In this document: piece by piece, positions 1-9,385 of the stretch | How positions within the stretch are numbered: position 1 is the stretch's first letter | Layout: each line of letters starts with the position of its first letter | Assembly: GCA_023391815.1 (NCBI GenBank) | Contig: JAEWAF010000025.1 | Span: 1 to 64,000 of the forward strand | Length of the DNA stretch: 64,000 nt | Direction: 5' to 3' | Source of the DNA: Pseudomonadota bacterium | GTDB lineage: Bacteria; Pseudomonadota; Gammaproteobacteria; Steroidobacterales; Steroidobacteraceae | The notes under the pieces: generated by a model | Seen by the model: only the letters and a program-made list of their open reading frames with translations | What the model was told of the DNA's origin: nothing | Databases searched by the model: none | Made by a program: the position numbers and the translations under genes

Positions 1-2
1 GC

Positions 3-926
3 AAGTCTATTTACTCCGTCGCCCGGGCCGCGGCCGGGGGGGCGGCGCTGACGACGATTCAGATCGGACACCTCCTGTACTTCACGGGCGGCGGCGAGCC
101 GCTCGATCGGTTCCATTACCTGCTCGCGCTGTTCGTGGCGCCGCCGGCGTTTTATTCCTTCGGACGCTGGGCCATCCTGCCGACGGAAAGTTTTCGCCCG
201 TTGCAGCTGTTGCATTTCCTTCCGGTTCCCCTGTTGTTTCTGTTGCCGCAGAAACTTGCGCTACCCATTCTGTTCACGCTCGGTGCCGGCTATTCGGTGT
301 GGCTGGGCAATCTGGTCTACGGCTTACGCGACCGGCGCAAACAGTTCCGTTTCGAGTTCCTGTACTTCACCGTCATGTCGGTGCTGGCGATCATCGTGCT
401 CGGCCTCGGGTTCGCGACTCCGTATGTCGATCACGACTACTTCTATTACTTCTACAACAACGCCGTCGCCCTGGGCGTGGCCATCATGCTCGTGGCGCTG
501 GTGGGCAATCCCAACCTCATCGGCGATCTCACCGAGGCTGCGCGTGTCAAATACGGCGCTTCGACCCTGCGCGAGGTCGACGTCGATGCCTGCCTGGCGA
601 AGCTCGACCAGCTCATGACCGACAGCAAGGTCTATCAAAACGAGAGCTTGAGCCTGGCCTCCCTGGCCGAGGCCGTCGGGCTCTCCGGCCATCAGCTCTC
701 CGAGCTCATCAATACCCGACTCGGCATCGGGTTCTCCCGATACGTCCGGGAGTGTCGTGTGAACGCCGCGAAGACTTTACTTATTTCCGCGCCTGGCCGG
801 TCCATCCTGTCCATCAGCATGGACACGGGCTTTCGCTCGCAGTCCGCGTTCTATGCGGCGTTCAAGGAAACCACCGGCCAATCGCCGGGGGACTATCGCC
901 GGAGCCAGTCCCAGACTCCGAAATGA
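3..926 (+). CDS. AraC-family transcriptional regulator with membrane N-terminus (5' partial)
   Basis: The frame is open from the first full codon of the window, so the start lies upstream and the N-terminus is missing. The N-terminal half is strongly hydrophobic, with several likely membrane helices. The last ~100 residues form a typical AraC/XylS DNA-binding domain: a first helix-turn-helix around LASLAEAVGLSGHQLSELIN and a second around SILSISMDTGFRSQSAFYAAFK, followed by the usual TGQSPGDYRR end. Proteins of this layout are membrane-linked regulators that bind DNA through the cytoplasmic AraC domain; the signal is not known. A 143-bp gap separates it from the methyltransferase gene, which it may or may not control. 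Confidence 0.85.
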   Translation, partial: KSIYSVARAAAGGAALTTIQIGHLLYFTGGGEPLDRFHYLLALFVAPPAFYSFGRWAILPTESFRPLQLLHFLPVPLLFLLPQKLALPILFTLGAGYSVWLGNLVYGLRDRRKQFRFEFLYFTVMSVLAIIVLGLGFATPYVDHDYFYYFYNNAVALGVAIMLVALVGNPNLIGDLTEAARVKYGASTLREVDVDACLAKLDQLMTDSKVYQNESLSLASLAEAVGLSGHQLSELINTRLGIGFSRYVRECRVNAAKTLLISAPGRSILSISMDTGFRSQSAFYAAFKETTGQSPGDYRRSQSQTPK

Positions 927-1069
927 TCTTTCTGGAAGTCGTCAAGTCGTTGAATCGCAAGCCGCCGGAAAGTTTTTGATCCGCACTGATCATTGCGGAA
1001 GCCGAGCCGTCGCCGGCCGCTGGATTCTCGGGTCGTGGTCACGTTGGCCACGCCATTCGCACCCGAGAC

Positions 1070-1756
1070 ATGCTGGCTACTCACTCACCTCCGAGGCATT
1101 CGATCAAGGCTTACACCCGGCTCGGGCTGTACGTGTACGACCCGCTGATCGTGAACCTGGTCGCCCCGCGCGTCTGGGGGTGCGATCCGGACATTCTCAT
1201 CGATCACTATCGTGAGCACGTTACGTCCAATCACGCCGACATCGGCGTGGGCACCGGCTTCTTTCTCGACCGCTGCGGTTTCCCGTCTGCGAACCCCAGG
1301 CTCGCGCTGATCGATCTGCAACCGAACTGCCTGGCGCATACCGCCCGGCGGCTGTCGCGCTATCGGCCGAGCACGCATCTGCGTGACGTGCTGCGCCCGA
1401 TGGATGAGATTCCCGGCGGCCCGTTCGACTCGGTCGCCCTGCCCGGAATTCTCCATTGCCTGGCCGGCGACCTGTCGCTCAAGAGCCGCGTCTTCGACCA
1501 CATCGCGCCACTCACCCGCCCGGGCACCAGGATCTTCGGCTACACGCTGGTTTATGACGGCGTGCCGCTCAGCGCGAGCCGTCGCCTGGTTCATCCGTTA
1601 CTGAATCGGCTGCGAGTGATCGATAACGCCAACGACCGCCTCGCCGATCTGCATCGCGCGCTTGCCACCCGCTTCATCGATTGCAACGTCGACCTCGTCG
1701 GCTGCATGGCGCTGTTCAGCGCCACCGCGCCGAACGCCGCCTCCATCCGCCCATAA
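1070..1756 (+). CDS. class I SAM-dependent methyltransferase
   Basis: 228 aa. The glycine-rich SAM-binding loop is visible as ADIGVGTGFFLDR (around residues 57-69), followed by an acidic residue at the end of the next strand (ALIDLQPN) and a later strand ending in CLAGDL. This is the Rossmann-type methyltransferase layout. The substrate cannot be told; the C-terminal part is small and carries no recognisable extra domain. The next gene starts 22 bp downstream on the same strand, so the two are probably co-transcribed. Confidence is high for the fold and low for the exact reaction. Confidence 0.8.
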   Translation: MLATHSPPRHSIKAYTRLGLYVYDPLIVNLVAPRVWGCDPDILIDHYREHVTSNHADIGVGTGFFLDRCGFPSANPRLALIDLQPNCLAHTARRLSRYRPSTHLRDVLRPMDEIPGGPFDSVALPGILHCLAGDLSLKSRVFDHIAPLTRPGTRIFGYTLVYDGVPLSASRRLVHPLLNRLRVIDNANDRLADLHRALATRFIDCNVDLVGCMALFSATAPNAASIRP

Positions 1757-1778
1757 CTGTCTCAACAGGGATCCGATC

Positions 1779-2300
1779 ATGAGCAAACATCTGAACTACG
1801 TGTGCACTTCCGGCGACCTTTCCTGCAACGCGCAGCGCGCCTGGGAAAAAGTGTGCTTCTACGAGCACATCGCGACCCGCCCCTCGTTACTCCTGCGCAC
1901 CGTCCTGCCCGTTCCCGAAAGGACCAGCGGCGCTTATCGGAAGGTGGGCGATGTGTCCCGCTGCATGTACAGCGACGGCGGCTATCTCACCAAGCAGATT
2001 CGTCAGATCGTCGCCGGCCAGCAAATCGACTTCGACATCATCGAGCAGTCGATCCGCTACGCCACCAGCATTCCTCTAAGGGGCGGCACGATCCAGATCG
2101 AGGCGCAGGATGACGGCACTTGCTCCGTTCACATGCTGACCCGCTATGAAATACACGGCTGCGCCCGTTTCATACCGCGCTTCTTCATCGAGTATGTGAT
2201 TTCAGCCATGCACCGAATCGTCATCCGGGACATGCAAGCCCGGCTGGCGCCGGCCCCGGCGGCGGAATGGTCTGTTACTCGCCGCGCAGAGCAACGATAG
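1779..2300 (+). CDS. SRPBCC-type (START-like) small protein
   Basis: 173 aa from the ATG at 1779; the frame stays open further upstream, but that part overlaps the methyltransferase gene. The pattern of an early NAQRAWEKVCFYEHI segment, alternating beta strands (YRKVGDVSRCMYSDGG, QIDFDIIEQSI) and a long C-terminal helix resembles the SRPBCC/polyketide-cyclase ligand-binding fold. It probably works with the methyltransferase just upstream, for example by binding its hydrophobic substrate, but this is inference from position. Its 3' end overlaps the convergent HD-domain gene by 26 bp. Confidence 0.65.
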   Translation: MSKHLNYVCTSGDLSCNAQRAWEKVCFYEHIATRPSLLLRTVLPVPERTSGAYRKVGDVSRCMYSDGGYLTKQIRQIVAGQQIDFDIIEQSIRYATSIPLRGGTIQIEAQDDGTCSVHMLTRYEIHGCARFIPRFFIEYVISAMHRIVIRDMQARLAPAPAAEWSVTRRAEQR

Positions 2301-2892
2301 CAGCCGTGAGATTGCGACGTGCCGGGGTTTCATATTTCGTGCGGAACGGTGCCGTGCTGTAAATGCTCGGACGCGCCAGAAACGATTCCAGAATTTCGGC
2401 CCGCTTGCGCCGGAACAGCGGCCCCGGCACCCAGCGATACTCGTCGCGGACCTCGGCTTCGAACCCGGCGTAGACATCCTGGTCTACGCCGAGTATCGAC
2501 AGGTCGACATCGACCACCAACTTGGAATCGTCAAGCGTGGCCGGTGCCTCGTGGCGTGTGGCCATGATGTGAGCACGCACGCGTTCCACGCGGTCAGCAC
2601 CAATGCCATGCCGATTCAGCAGCTCACACGCCAGATCGGCGCTCTTCGCTTCGTTGCTCGATGAGTACGGATCGTAAACGGCGTCATGAAACCATAGTGC
2701 CAGTTCCACTTCAGCCGGCTCGCACGCCAGCCCTGCCGCAGAGTCGAACTCGCGAAGGCAGTGCTCGATGTGAACCCCTGTGTGGTAGTGCCGATGCTTC
2801 TGCGAATAAGCATCTAACAGCTGTTCGAATGTTTCGTTGGATTCTGGCAACGCGAGGGCCGCCATCAGCCGATGCCATCTTTCTCGATTCAT
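2275..2892 (-). CDS. HD-superfamily metal-dependent phosphohydrolase (predicted)
   Basis: 205 aa from the ATG at 2892; an upstream GTG/ATG frame extends to 2937 but adds only 15 poorly conserved-looking residues. Conserved histidines occur at HYHTGVHIEHCL (~35-45) and the HD pair at LALWFHDAVYD (~69-70), followed by EAKSADLACELL. This pattern matches the predicted HD phosphohydrolases of the COG4339 type, often mis-annotated as an NMDA receptor subunit. The natural substrate is unknown. It is a single minus-strand gene, convergent with the SRPBCC gene. Confidence 0.75.
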   Translation of the reverse strand: MNRERWHRLMAALALPESNETFEQLLDAYSQKHRHYHTGVHIEHCLREFDSAAGLACEPAEVELALWFHDAVYDPYSSSNEAKSADLACELLNRHGIGADRVERVRAHIMATRHEAPATLDDSKLVVDVDLSILGVDQDVYAGFEAEVRDEYRWVPGPLFRRKRAEILESFLARPSIYSTAPFRTKYETPARRNLTAAIVALRGE

Positions 2893-3078
2893 GCCGACAG
2901 AATGCACTTCTTCGACGCGAGCAGCCAGGCTGAGCATTTCCCTGATTTTGTCACATGGAGCCTCCGGGGCCCCGGTAACGGGGTATCTTGCTCACAAAGC
3001 GACTACAGATCGCTGACGATCAGCACCTTCGGAATTCCAACGAACGCGTGGCCAACGCGTCAGGGCGGAACGAAAACA

Positions 3079-5094
3079 ATGACGACCCTCGTCCAGCCGC
3101 GGGTGGCGCTCGCGATCGCCACTTTGCGTTCCATGCGATGGCCGATCGGCCGCCTCGGGCCTTACTCGTGCGTGCTCGGTTTTCTATTGATCGGATCGGC
3201 GTCGCTGGCGCTGTCGAGAGCCGTGCTGATCGGGTGGCAATGGGAGCGGGTCGATGTGACCGATTCCCTGTGGAGCATGCTGCTGCAAGGACTGCGCAGC
3301 GATCTGATCACGCTGGGGTTGTTCGCCGCGCCCATTGTCGTATTGCTGCCGTTGATGCTGGTTGTGAACCGGCTGAACTGGTGGGCCCGCTTCGCCAGCG
3401 CCTGGCTGAGCTTCAGTCTGATCGTGATCCTGTTGCTGGAATTCGCGACCCCGCAGTTCCTGTACGAATACGACACCCGCCCGAATCGCCTGTTCATCGA
3501 GTACCTGGTCTACCCGCGAGAAGTTTCGGCGATGTTGTGGACCGGCTATCGCGGCACGCTGGCATTGGTGACGGTGGGCCTGGCCGCGGCCGGCTGGCTG
3601 ACCGTTCGTCACTTCAACAAATATCGGGAGCGCAGCGAGCGCTGGACTGCACGCACCGTGATGCTGGTGTGGCCACTCGTGGTGATCGTGCTGTTCGTGA
3701 TGATCCGCTCCAGCTTTCAACATCGGCCCGCGAATCTCGCGACCTTCGCGTTCTGCGACGACGCCATGGTCAACAGTCTCGTGACCAACTCGGCCTATTC
3801 GGTGCTCTCCGCGATGTGGGGCCTGAAGAACGAAGCCCAAAGTGAGATCTACGGCGAGATGCCGGCGAAGGAGATGATCTCGCGAGTCCGCAATGGCATG
3901 GCCGCGGGCATCGGAAGCTTCACCTCCGACGAGCTGCCGACGCTGCACAAACAGATCGCCAGCGTGCGACGCGAACGACCGCTCAACCTGGTCATCGTGC
4001 TCGAGGAGAGCCTGGGCGCGGGCTTCGTGGAGCGGCTCGGGGGCGTGCCGATCACGCCGCATCTGAGCGGGCTGGCCGATCAAGGCATCTGGTTCGAGCA
4101 ACTCTACGCGACCGGCACTCGTTCGGTGAGAGGCATCGAGGCGGTGGTCGCCGGGTTCCCACCCACGCCCGCCCTCAGCGTGGTCAAGCTCGATAAGTCA
4201 CAACGCGATTTCGAAACCCTCGCGTCGGTGCTGCGGCGGGCCGGCTATCGCAACGAATTCGTCTATGGCGGCGAATCGCATTTCGACAACATGCGAGGCT
4301 TCTTCCTCGGCAACGGCTTCCACGACATCGTCGATCGCAACGATATCGTCGCGCCCAAATTCGTCGGCAGCTGGGGCGCGTCCGATGAAGATCTGTTCGA
4401 CAAGGCGCACGAGCGCTTGCAGTCCCTGCACGAGTCGCGGCAACCGTACTTCCTGCTCGTGTTCTCCTCGAGCAATCACACGCCGTTCGAATTCCCGGAC
4501 GGACGCATCGAATTGCACGAGCAACCCAAACAGACCGTGCACAACGCCGTCAAATATGCCGATCATGCGCTCGGCGGATTCCTGAAACAGGCGCGGGCTA
4601 GCGGATATTGGCAGGATACGCTGGTCATGGTGGTGGCCGATCACGACACGCGCGTCTACGGCGATGAGCTCGTACCGGTCGACAAGTTTCATATCCCGGG
4701 CGTGATTCTCGGCGCCGACATCCAGCCTCGCCGCATCGAATCCACGGTCAGCCAGATCGATCTCGCGCCGACCTTGTTATCGCTCATGGGCATCGATAGC
4801 GAACATCCGTTCCCGGGCCGGGACCTGACCCGAACCCTCCCCGAATTCGGCAATCAGCCGCCCCTGCCGGCACCGCGCGCCATGATGCAATTCGACCAGA
4901 ACTTCGCCTGGCTGCAAGACAATCGCGTGACCGTCCTGGTACCCGACGCCGACCCTCGACACTTCACCTACGATCCACGCGCCAAGTCATTGCAGCCCGC
5001 GCCATCTCAGGACCCCGAAGTGGCGCGCAATGCGCTCGCGAACGTGCTGATGCCGGCGTGGTTGTATCGAGATAGGTTGTATCGGGTCAGGTGA
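3079..5094 (+). CDS. LtaS/OpgB-like sulfatase-fold membrane phosphoglycerol transferase
   Basis: 671 aa from ATG 3079 (the frame is open from 2872, but that extension crosses the divergent HD gene). About five membrane helices fill the first ~200 residues, followed by a periplasmic alkaline-phosphatase/sulfatase fold. Visible family motifs are LVIVLEESLG (metal site), a likely catalytic Thr in YATGTRSVRG, and VVADHDTR near the C-terminus. Relatives transfer phosphoglycerol to lipoteichoic acid or, in Gram-negatives, to osmoregulated periplasmic glucans. The specific acceptor here is inferred only. It stands alone, and the next gene is convergent. Confidence 0.85.
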   Translation: MTTLVQPRVALAIATLRSMRWPIGRLGPYSCVLGFLLIGSASLALSRAVLIGWQWERVDVTDSLWSMLLQGLRSDLITLGLFAAPIVVLLPLMLVVNRLNWWARFASAWLSFSLIVILLLEFATPQFLYEYDTRPNRLFIEYLVYPREVSAMLWTGYRGTLALVTVGLAAAGWLTVRHFNKYRERSERWTARTVMLVWPLVVIVLFVMIRSSFQHRPANLATFAFCDDAMVNSLVTNSAYSVLSAMWGLKNEAQSEIYGEMPAKEMISRVRNGMAAGIGSFTSDELPTLHKQIASVRRERPLNLVIVLEESLGAGFVERLGGVPITPHLSGLADQGIWFEQLYATGTRSVRGIEAVVAGFPPTPALSVVKLDKSQRDFETLASVLRRAGYRNEFVYGGESHFDNMRGFFLGNGFHDIVDRNDIVAPKFVGSWGASDEDLFDKAHERLQSLHESRQPYFLLVFSSSNHTPFEFPDGRIELHEQPKQTVHNAVKYADHALGGFLKQARASGYWQDTLVMVVADHDTRVYGDELVPVDKFHIPGVILGADIQPRRIESTVSQIDLAPTLLSLMGIDSEHPFPGRDLTRTLPEFGNQPPLPAPRAMMQFDQNFAWLQDNRVTVLVPDADPRHFTYDPRAKSLQPAPSQDPEVARNALANVLMPAWLYRDRLYRVR

Positions 5095-5117
5095 ACGAGT
5101 TGCCGGCCAGCAGCTCG

Positions 5118-5762
5118 TCAGTAGATGCTGAAGCGATACAACGCGCCCACGGTCCACAGACCAATCGGCTCGCCCGCGACTTCGTATTTTGTCCACCCGA
5201 GGGTTGCACTGAACTCCTCGATCACAGCGACTTCCATGCCGGCGCCGAAGAAAACATCCGAGTCGCGGCGAGTGGCGCGATAGTCATCGCCCCACAAGTC
5301 GGTGCTGTGAGTGCTCGATTGCCAGAAATACTTGCCGCCGCGGAATTCCACCGCCACTCGCTCGTTCAACGGCACTTTGAGTTGCATCCCGACATCGATA
5401 CCGCGAACAGTCTGCACACCGCTGGTTTCGGTGAATTGAAGGTCGCGTTCCCGGTCGGTGATCACCGACTCGATCTTGCCAAGATCGGTGTAGCCGACAT
5501 GCACGGCCAGATAATCCGTGAAGCGGTAACCCGTGAACACCCGCCAGCCGAATCGGCTCTTGTCACCGAAGGTGGGCGACGCATCGTAGCTGACAGTGCT
5601 CAGATCGCCCGCCGGTTGCGCGGAGCCCCCGCCACCCTGCGCCCACCCGAGCTGGGAACCGAACGACCAGCGCGAGACTGTATCGTCCGCGCAGGCCGCC
5701 GCAGCCGCCAGGCAGCTGAACGGAACCAAAAGCGCACCAGACAGGACTCTGATCGAAGGCAC
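5118..5762 (-). CDS. outer-membrane beta-barrel protein (OmpA/OmpW-like barrel)
   Basis: 214 aa from a GTG at 5762, which is preceded by a strong AGGAGG site 8 nt upstream; the open frame reaching 6383 upstream is not coding. A signal peptide (VLSGALLVPFSCLAAAAACA) leads into alternating strands typical of an eight-stranded porin-like barrel: RFGWRVFTGYRFTDYLAVHVGYTDLG, VFFGAGMEVAVIEEFSATLGWTKY and a terminal aromatic residue (YRFSIY). The exact family is not identified. The convergent LtaS-like gene ends only 24 bp away, with no obvious terminator hairpin between them. Confidence 0.75.
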   Translation of the reverse strand: MPSIRVLSGALLVPFSCLAAAAACADDTVSRWSFGSQLGWAQGGGGSAQPAGDLSTVSYDASPTFGDKSRFGWRVFTGYRFTDYLAVHVGYTDLGKIESVITDRERDLQFTETSGVQTVRGIDVGMQLKVPLNERVAVEFRGGKYFWQSSTHSTDLWGDDYRATRRDSDVFFGAGMEVAVIEEFSATLGWTKYEVAGEPIGLWTVGALYRFSIY

Positions 5763-5820
5763 GGCATCCACCTCCTTTGCCGGCGGCCAATCTCCCAGAA
5801 CCGGCTGGCAAAGGCAACGG

Positions 5821-6319
5821 TCAATCGACTTCGAGCTCGATCCCCAGTTGCGCCAGCTGTGGCAAGGCTCGCTTGATCGCGAACGGGAAACGCTGATCGC
5901 CCCGGTCCACCAGCAACGAGATCGAACCGCCCTCGCCGACGATCTGCTGCAGGAACTTTTGATTTGTATCGAGCTGAAGCTCCTTGAGTCGGAACAGAAT
6001 GCGAGCATCCCATTCAGTCGCGCCGACCAGCGCGAGCAACTCCTCTTTAGCTCGCCGACAGCGCCGTGAGATTCGCCGCCCCGGCGCGATATCCCTCCGT
6101 GAGCTCTCGCATCGACGCGACGGGTAACTGTGCAATCCAATAGGACTCGCTGTGCAGCCGGTGCACGCCACTCTCCGTGACCGCGCCCGCAGCGACGGTC
6201 TGGATCGGTTCGATCGCCAGCGCGCGTGTAATTTCCCGAGGGTCCATCGTTGGATGCCTGATCCGGAGGAACAGGCGTGGCTCTTGCGGGCTCTCTTTGG
6301 GCTGCGGACGCACTTTCAT
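5821..6319 (-). pseudogene. frameshifted DUF4279-like gene
   Basis: Two overlapping minus-strand frames fit together as one ~165-aa protein. The first (from 6319) begins with RLFLRIRHPTMDPREITRALAIEP, which resembles the start of DUF4279 proteins, and stops at LSAS-stop near 6047. The second continues at KEELLALVGATEWDARILFRLKEL and ends at 5821 with GIELEVD. Removing one T near 6048 joins them as LSAS-KEELLA with no other change. It is either a recent pseudogene or a sequencing error. The function of the family is unknown. Confidence 0.6.
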
Positions 6320-6410
6320 GGATCCTACCTACTGCTGCCAGCGACGGACCTGCACAACTACACCATTTGCGTGCCTTTTTCACTCTTTTCGGAAGAGGCG
6401 TCGCCGAGCG

Positions 6411-7283
6411 TCAGCGTCGTGCTTGTTGTTGCAGCTGCGGCTGATATGACTCGCGCCGAATGCCATAGACGCCCGTCGGATTGCGGATCCAGACAACGTC
6501 AGCTTGCTCGGCGATCAGGCTGCCGATCTGCTCGAGATCGAACCGTGGCACCAGGAAGGGCGATTTGAATTTCACCTTCTGCTCTTTCGCGGCGCTCTCC
6601 GCTGTGTCTCGCGCCATCATCGCGAGTATCGCTCCATAGCCAGCCTCCAGCTCCCTTTGGAGCTGCGCCTTCGCGGAATCATCCAGTGCCGCCAGCGATG
6701 CCGGCGTGAAGCGGCCCGCGAGCTGATACATATACTTGTATTGCCATTCAGCCCGGGCAGGCGCGTTCTTTCGATTGCCGGCTTTGTCCTGCGGCGATTC
6801 CACGATCAGTGCGGCGGCGATCGCCAGCACGTCGGGCTCCTGCTGCATCTTCACCACATACAAATAAGGCGTTGCCCGGGATGCCGTCCCGTTGGGCTGC
6901 TCGTGAACCACGACAGCACCGGCCGCCGCGGCCGACTTGAACGCTCCGACGGGATCCGATTCGAGTTTGCCACGCAGAACCTCGACATCCTTGAGCGTGT
7001 TCGAGTCGATCGCCTTGATGTTCGCCGCCACCCCCAGCGGCCCCAGCAGCAGCCCTACCGTCGCGCCCCCGCCACCGAAGTTCTGGAAATAGAGAACGTT
7101 CTTTTTATCGTCCAGATGCTTCGCCATGTGATTGGTCTGGTCCAGCATCGGCGTGCGCGCCAACGCCATTTCATTGCCAACCTGCCGAACCGCGATGGGC
7201 CCCTGATTCACCGGAGCCGAAGCGCACCCCGCCAGCCCCAGCACGCATACAAACGCAATCAACCGAATACCCGGAACGCGCAT
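6411..7283 (-). CDS. putative lipoprotein, unknown function
   Basis: 290 aa from ATG 7283, chosen because it follows a GAGAGG site and directly opens a lipoprotein signal peptide (MRVPGIRLIAFVCVLGLAGC, lipobox LAGC). The 26 residues encoded further upstream lack these traits. The mature part contains a glycine-rich hydrophobic stretch (GGGGATVGLLLGPLGVAAN), an alanine-rich helix and a C-terminal part ending in a QLQQQARR tail. I do not recognise a family. It is probably anchored to the envelope. No neighbour suggests its role. Confidence 0.7.
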   Translation of the reverse strand: MRVPGIRLIAFVCVLGLAGCASAPVNQGPIAVRQVGNEMALARTPMLDQTNHMAKHLDDKKNVLYFQNFGGGGATVGLLLGPLGVAANIKAIDSNTLKDVEVLRGKLESDPVGAFKSAAAAGAVVVHEQPNGTASRATPYLYVVKMQQEPDVLAIAAALIVESPQDKAGNRKNAPARAEWQYKYMYQLAGRFTPASLAALDDSAKAQLQRELEAGYGAILAMMARDTAESAAKEQKVKFKSPFLVPRFDLEQIGSLIAEQADVVWIRNPTGVYGIRRESYQPQLQQQARR

Positions 7284-7483
7284 TCTAAGACCTCTCCCGC
7301 TATTAGAGTTTTTCCGTGCGTCGGCATGATAGTGATATCGCCGCGCCCGCGCCGCATTCAATGAATAAATAAATAATTAGAATGGCGCCTGCCCGCCGCT
7401 ATCTCTTATCGGCGACGATCGAAGCTTCGCTCCCTGAACCAACGCCCGCCGTAGAACAATAAGTAAGGAAGCGGGACGTCAAG

Positions 7484-8096
7484 ATGATACGTCAGATGTT
7501 TGCACTCACGGCGGTGCTGGTGCTGTTCGCCGCGCCGACCGCGGCGAACCGCAAGCGGCGCGTCGATTGGCGAACAAGATCATCTACAACGTCAAATAGG
7601 GAAGCACATCGTGAATCTGTGCAAATACCTGACTCTCTTGGCGCGGCCCTGATCATGCAAGGCTGCGCTTTCACCAAGGCGACGCTCGACATGAAGCCGA
7701 GCCCCCGACGTACACGTCGCGGGACCGCTCGGCGACGTCTAATCGATCGCGTTCAACAATCCGCAACTGCTCGACTCACGGCCCGACAAGGCGCGCATCG
7801 GCTGGAAGAAGAATGGCTTCGGCCAGAACACCGCGGATATCGTCACCAAGCAGCTGGTCGAGGACATCGTCGAAAGCGCGGTCGCCAAGGCTCTCACCGA
7901 CACGAAGCAGACCGTCGGTAATGACGGGCCGATTCAGGTGATCGGCACGGTCGATCGCTTCTGGTTCGATCTCGACGTGAACATGTGGGTGATCAATTTC
8001 GTCGGCGACGTGCAATGCACGTTGGATTTCATCGACTCGCGGACCAAGTCGGCATCCAGGACACCCGGCAGCTCCCCGGGTGTCCATCGGGCCTAG
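7484..8096 (+). pseudogene. degenerate lipoprotein gene region
   Basis: A chain of broken frames. A signal-peptide-like start at 7484 (MIRQMFALTAVLVLFAAPTAA) loses frame near 7550; a second start at GTG 7612 gives VNLCKYLTLL, which joins a lipobox-like GAALIMQGCAF only after a frame change. A further shift and an in-frame TAA at ~7740 precede a long clean stretch (IAFNNPQLLDSRPDKARIGWKKN ... DVQCTLDFIDS, ~7746-8096). Codon use and clear protein character in the last part show that it was once coding. I read it as one or two decayed small lipoprotein genes; the family is not identified. Confidence 0.6.
8059..8085. terminator. perfect 10-bp hairpin between convergent genes
   Basis: GGACACCCGG and CCGGGTGTCC pair perfectly around a 7-nt loop, just beyond the 3' end of the deaminase gene and inside the decayed lipoprotein tail. 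There is no T-run on either side, so it could be a weak terminator for the minus strand or a structured 3' end. Confidence 0.4.
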
Positions 8097-8554
8097 GATC
8101 TGCTCTTCCAGACTTCATACAGATCGCCGCGCGACTCCAGACGGGCCGGCACGTGGGCGATCTTCATCGATTGCTCCGGGAAGGGCTTGGCCAGATCAGC
8201 ATAGATCGCCGCGGTGGAGAGGCCGTATGGCGCGCCGTCGTCGTTCGAGTACGCGTATGTGATCTCGGCGATGCCCGCCAACCGCATCGCGGCCATGCAC
8301 ATCGGACAAGGATGACCGCTGGCGAACACCGCGCAGCCCGCAAGGTTCGGCGATCCGAGCTTCTGACTGGCCGCGCGAATAGCCAACAGCTCCGCGTGCG
8401 CCGTGGGATCGTTCGTAGCGATCACTTCATTGACGCCCGTCGACAGAATCTGACCGTCCTTTACGACCACCGCGCCGAACGGACGGGCTCCGCGTTCGAC
8501 GTTCGCATATGCAAGCTCGAGCGCCGCACGCAGGAAGTGCTGGGGAGAATTCAT
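8093..8554 (-). CDS. nucleoside/guanine deaminase family protein
   Basis: 153 aa, normal length for the zinc-dependent cytidine-deaminase-fold deaminases. The zinc site is complete: H53-A-E55 (TAHAE) supplies one ligand and the proton-shuttling Glu, and PCPMC (C83, C86) supplies the other two. The N-terminal GARPFGAVVV and C-terminal YEVW-type end are closer to GuaD-like guanine deaminases than to TadA. The likely reaction is hydrolytic deamination of a purine base in the cytoplasm. It is a single gene; the DUF1345 gene lies 48 bp upstream on the same strand. Confidence 0.85.
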   Translation of the reverse strand: MNSPQHFLRAALELAYANVERGARPFGAVVVKDGQILSTGVNEVIATNDPTAHAELLAIRAASQKLGSPNLAGCAVFASGHPCPMCMAAMRLAGIAEITYAYSNDDGAPYGLSTAAIYADLAKPFPEQSMKIAHVPARLESRGDLYEVWKSRS

Positions 8555-8602
8555 AGTCGTGCCTCATCGATGACTTCAACGCATTGTAGGCGCTGCCGGT
8601 TG

Positions 8603-9250
8603 CTAGAGATTTCCTATCAAGCCGGCAGTCACATTGATGGCAAATCCCAGGATCGAAACATTGAAGAAAAACGACAGCCCGCTGTGCACGATGACTACCT
8701 TCCGGACCGCGCCCTGGGCGGTCGAAACGTCCGCCGTCTGGCAAGCCGCGGCGATCGTGAATGAGAAGTACGCGAAGTCCCAAAACGCCGGCGTCTGTGT
8801 GTCTGGAAAACGCAGCGGACGGGCGTCGGGTGCAGCGCTGTAGAACATGTCCGCGTAATGCAGCGTGAACATCGTGGGAATGAGCATCCACGCGTTGATC
8901 ACGGTGGATGCGGCCAGCGCGATGCGGAGCGACCTTTCGGCCTTACCGGCCTCACCGTTCATTGCCAGGAAAGCTACGATCGAGACCATCGCCAGCATCG
9001 CTGCAACGACGCTGATGATCAGAATGACCGGGGCAGTTTCATCCTCGTCCTGATAACGCTCGCTGATTTGGGTGGGGCTCAGGCTCGTCATCAACCGGAA
9101 CACCAGGATCAGGAACATCAGCACGCCGACATTCCAGCTCACCAGCAAACGAGTGATCGTTGCCCAATGGACCGGTAACAGGAAGAACAGGACGATGGCC
9201 GCGCCGGTCGAGAACAGCAGCCGAGAGTGTCGAGAGCCGAGCTTGGTCAT
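8603..9250 (-). CDS. DUF1345 family membrane protein
   Basis: 215 aa from the ATG at 9250 (the frame runs to 9286). About six hydrophobic segments cover the protein. The stretch DFAYFSFTIAAACQTADVSTAQGAVRKVVIVHSGLSFFFNV is characteristic of DUF1345 inner-membrane proteins; its YFSFTIA and QTADV segments recall the pore-like region of ion channels. Function is unknown for the family. It may be co-transcribed with the deaminase downstream. Confidence 0.85.
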   Translation of the reverse strand: MTKLGSRHSRLLFSTGAAIVLFFLLPVHWATITRLLVSWNVGVLMFLILVFRLMTSLSPTQISERYQDEDETAPVILIISVVAAMLAMVSIVAFLAMNGEAGKAERSLRIALAASTVINAWMLIPTMFTLHYADMFYSAAPDARPLRFPDTQTPAFWDFAYFSFTIAAACQTADVSTAQGAVRKVVIVHSGLSFFFNVSILGFAINVTAGLIGNL

Positions 9251-9385
9251 TTGTGAATTATCGTCGGATGAAAGGCGACAGCACATCCTGCCGAAACAAG
9301 CGCGAGCGGATCAAGGCAGGACGACATGCGCGACTATCGGGCGTAGACTCCGCTGCGAAGGTCGGCAAGAGTGTGGGAGATTGTC

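Noticed and set aside
25..60. CRISPR- or tRNA-like signals
   Set aside because: No regularly spaced repeats and no cloverleaf with a T-loop GTTCRA block were seen here or elsewhere by eye. A dedicated tRNA/CRISPR scan would settle it.
5118..6383. One long minus-strand frame of 421 codons
   Set aside because: Only the part from GTG 5762, after an AGGAGG site and with a signal peptide, looks coding. The upstream part overlaps the DUF4279-like frames and lacks protein character.
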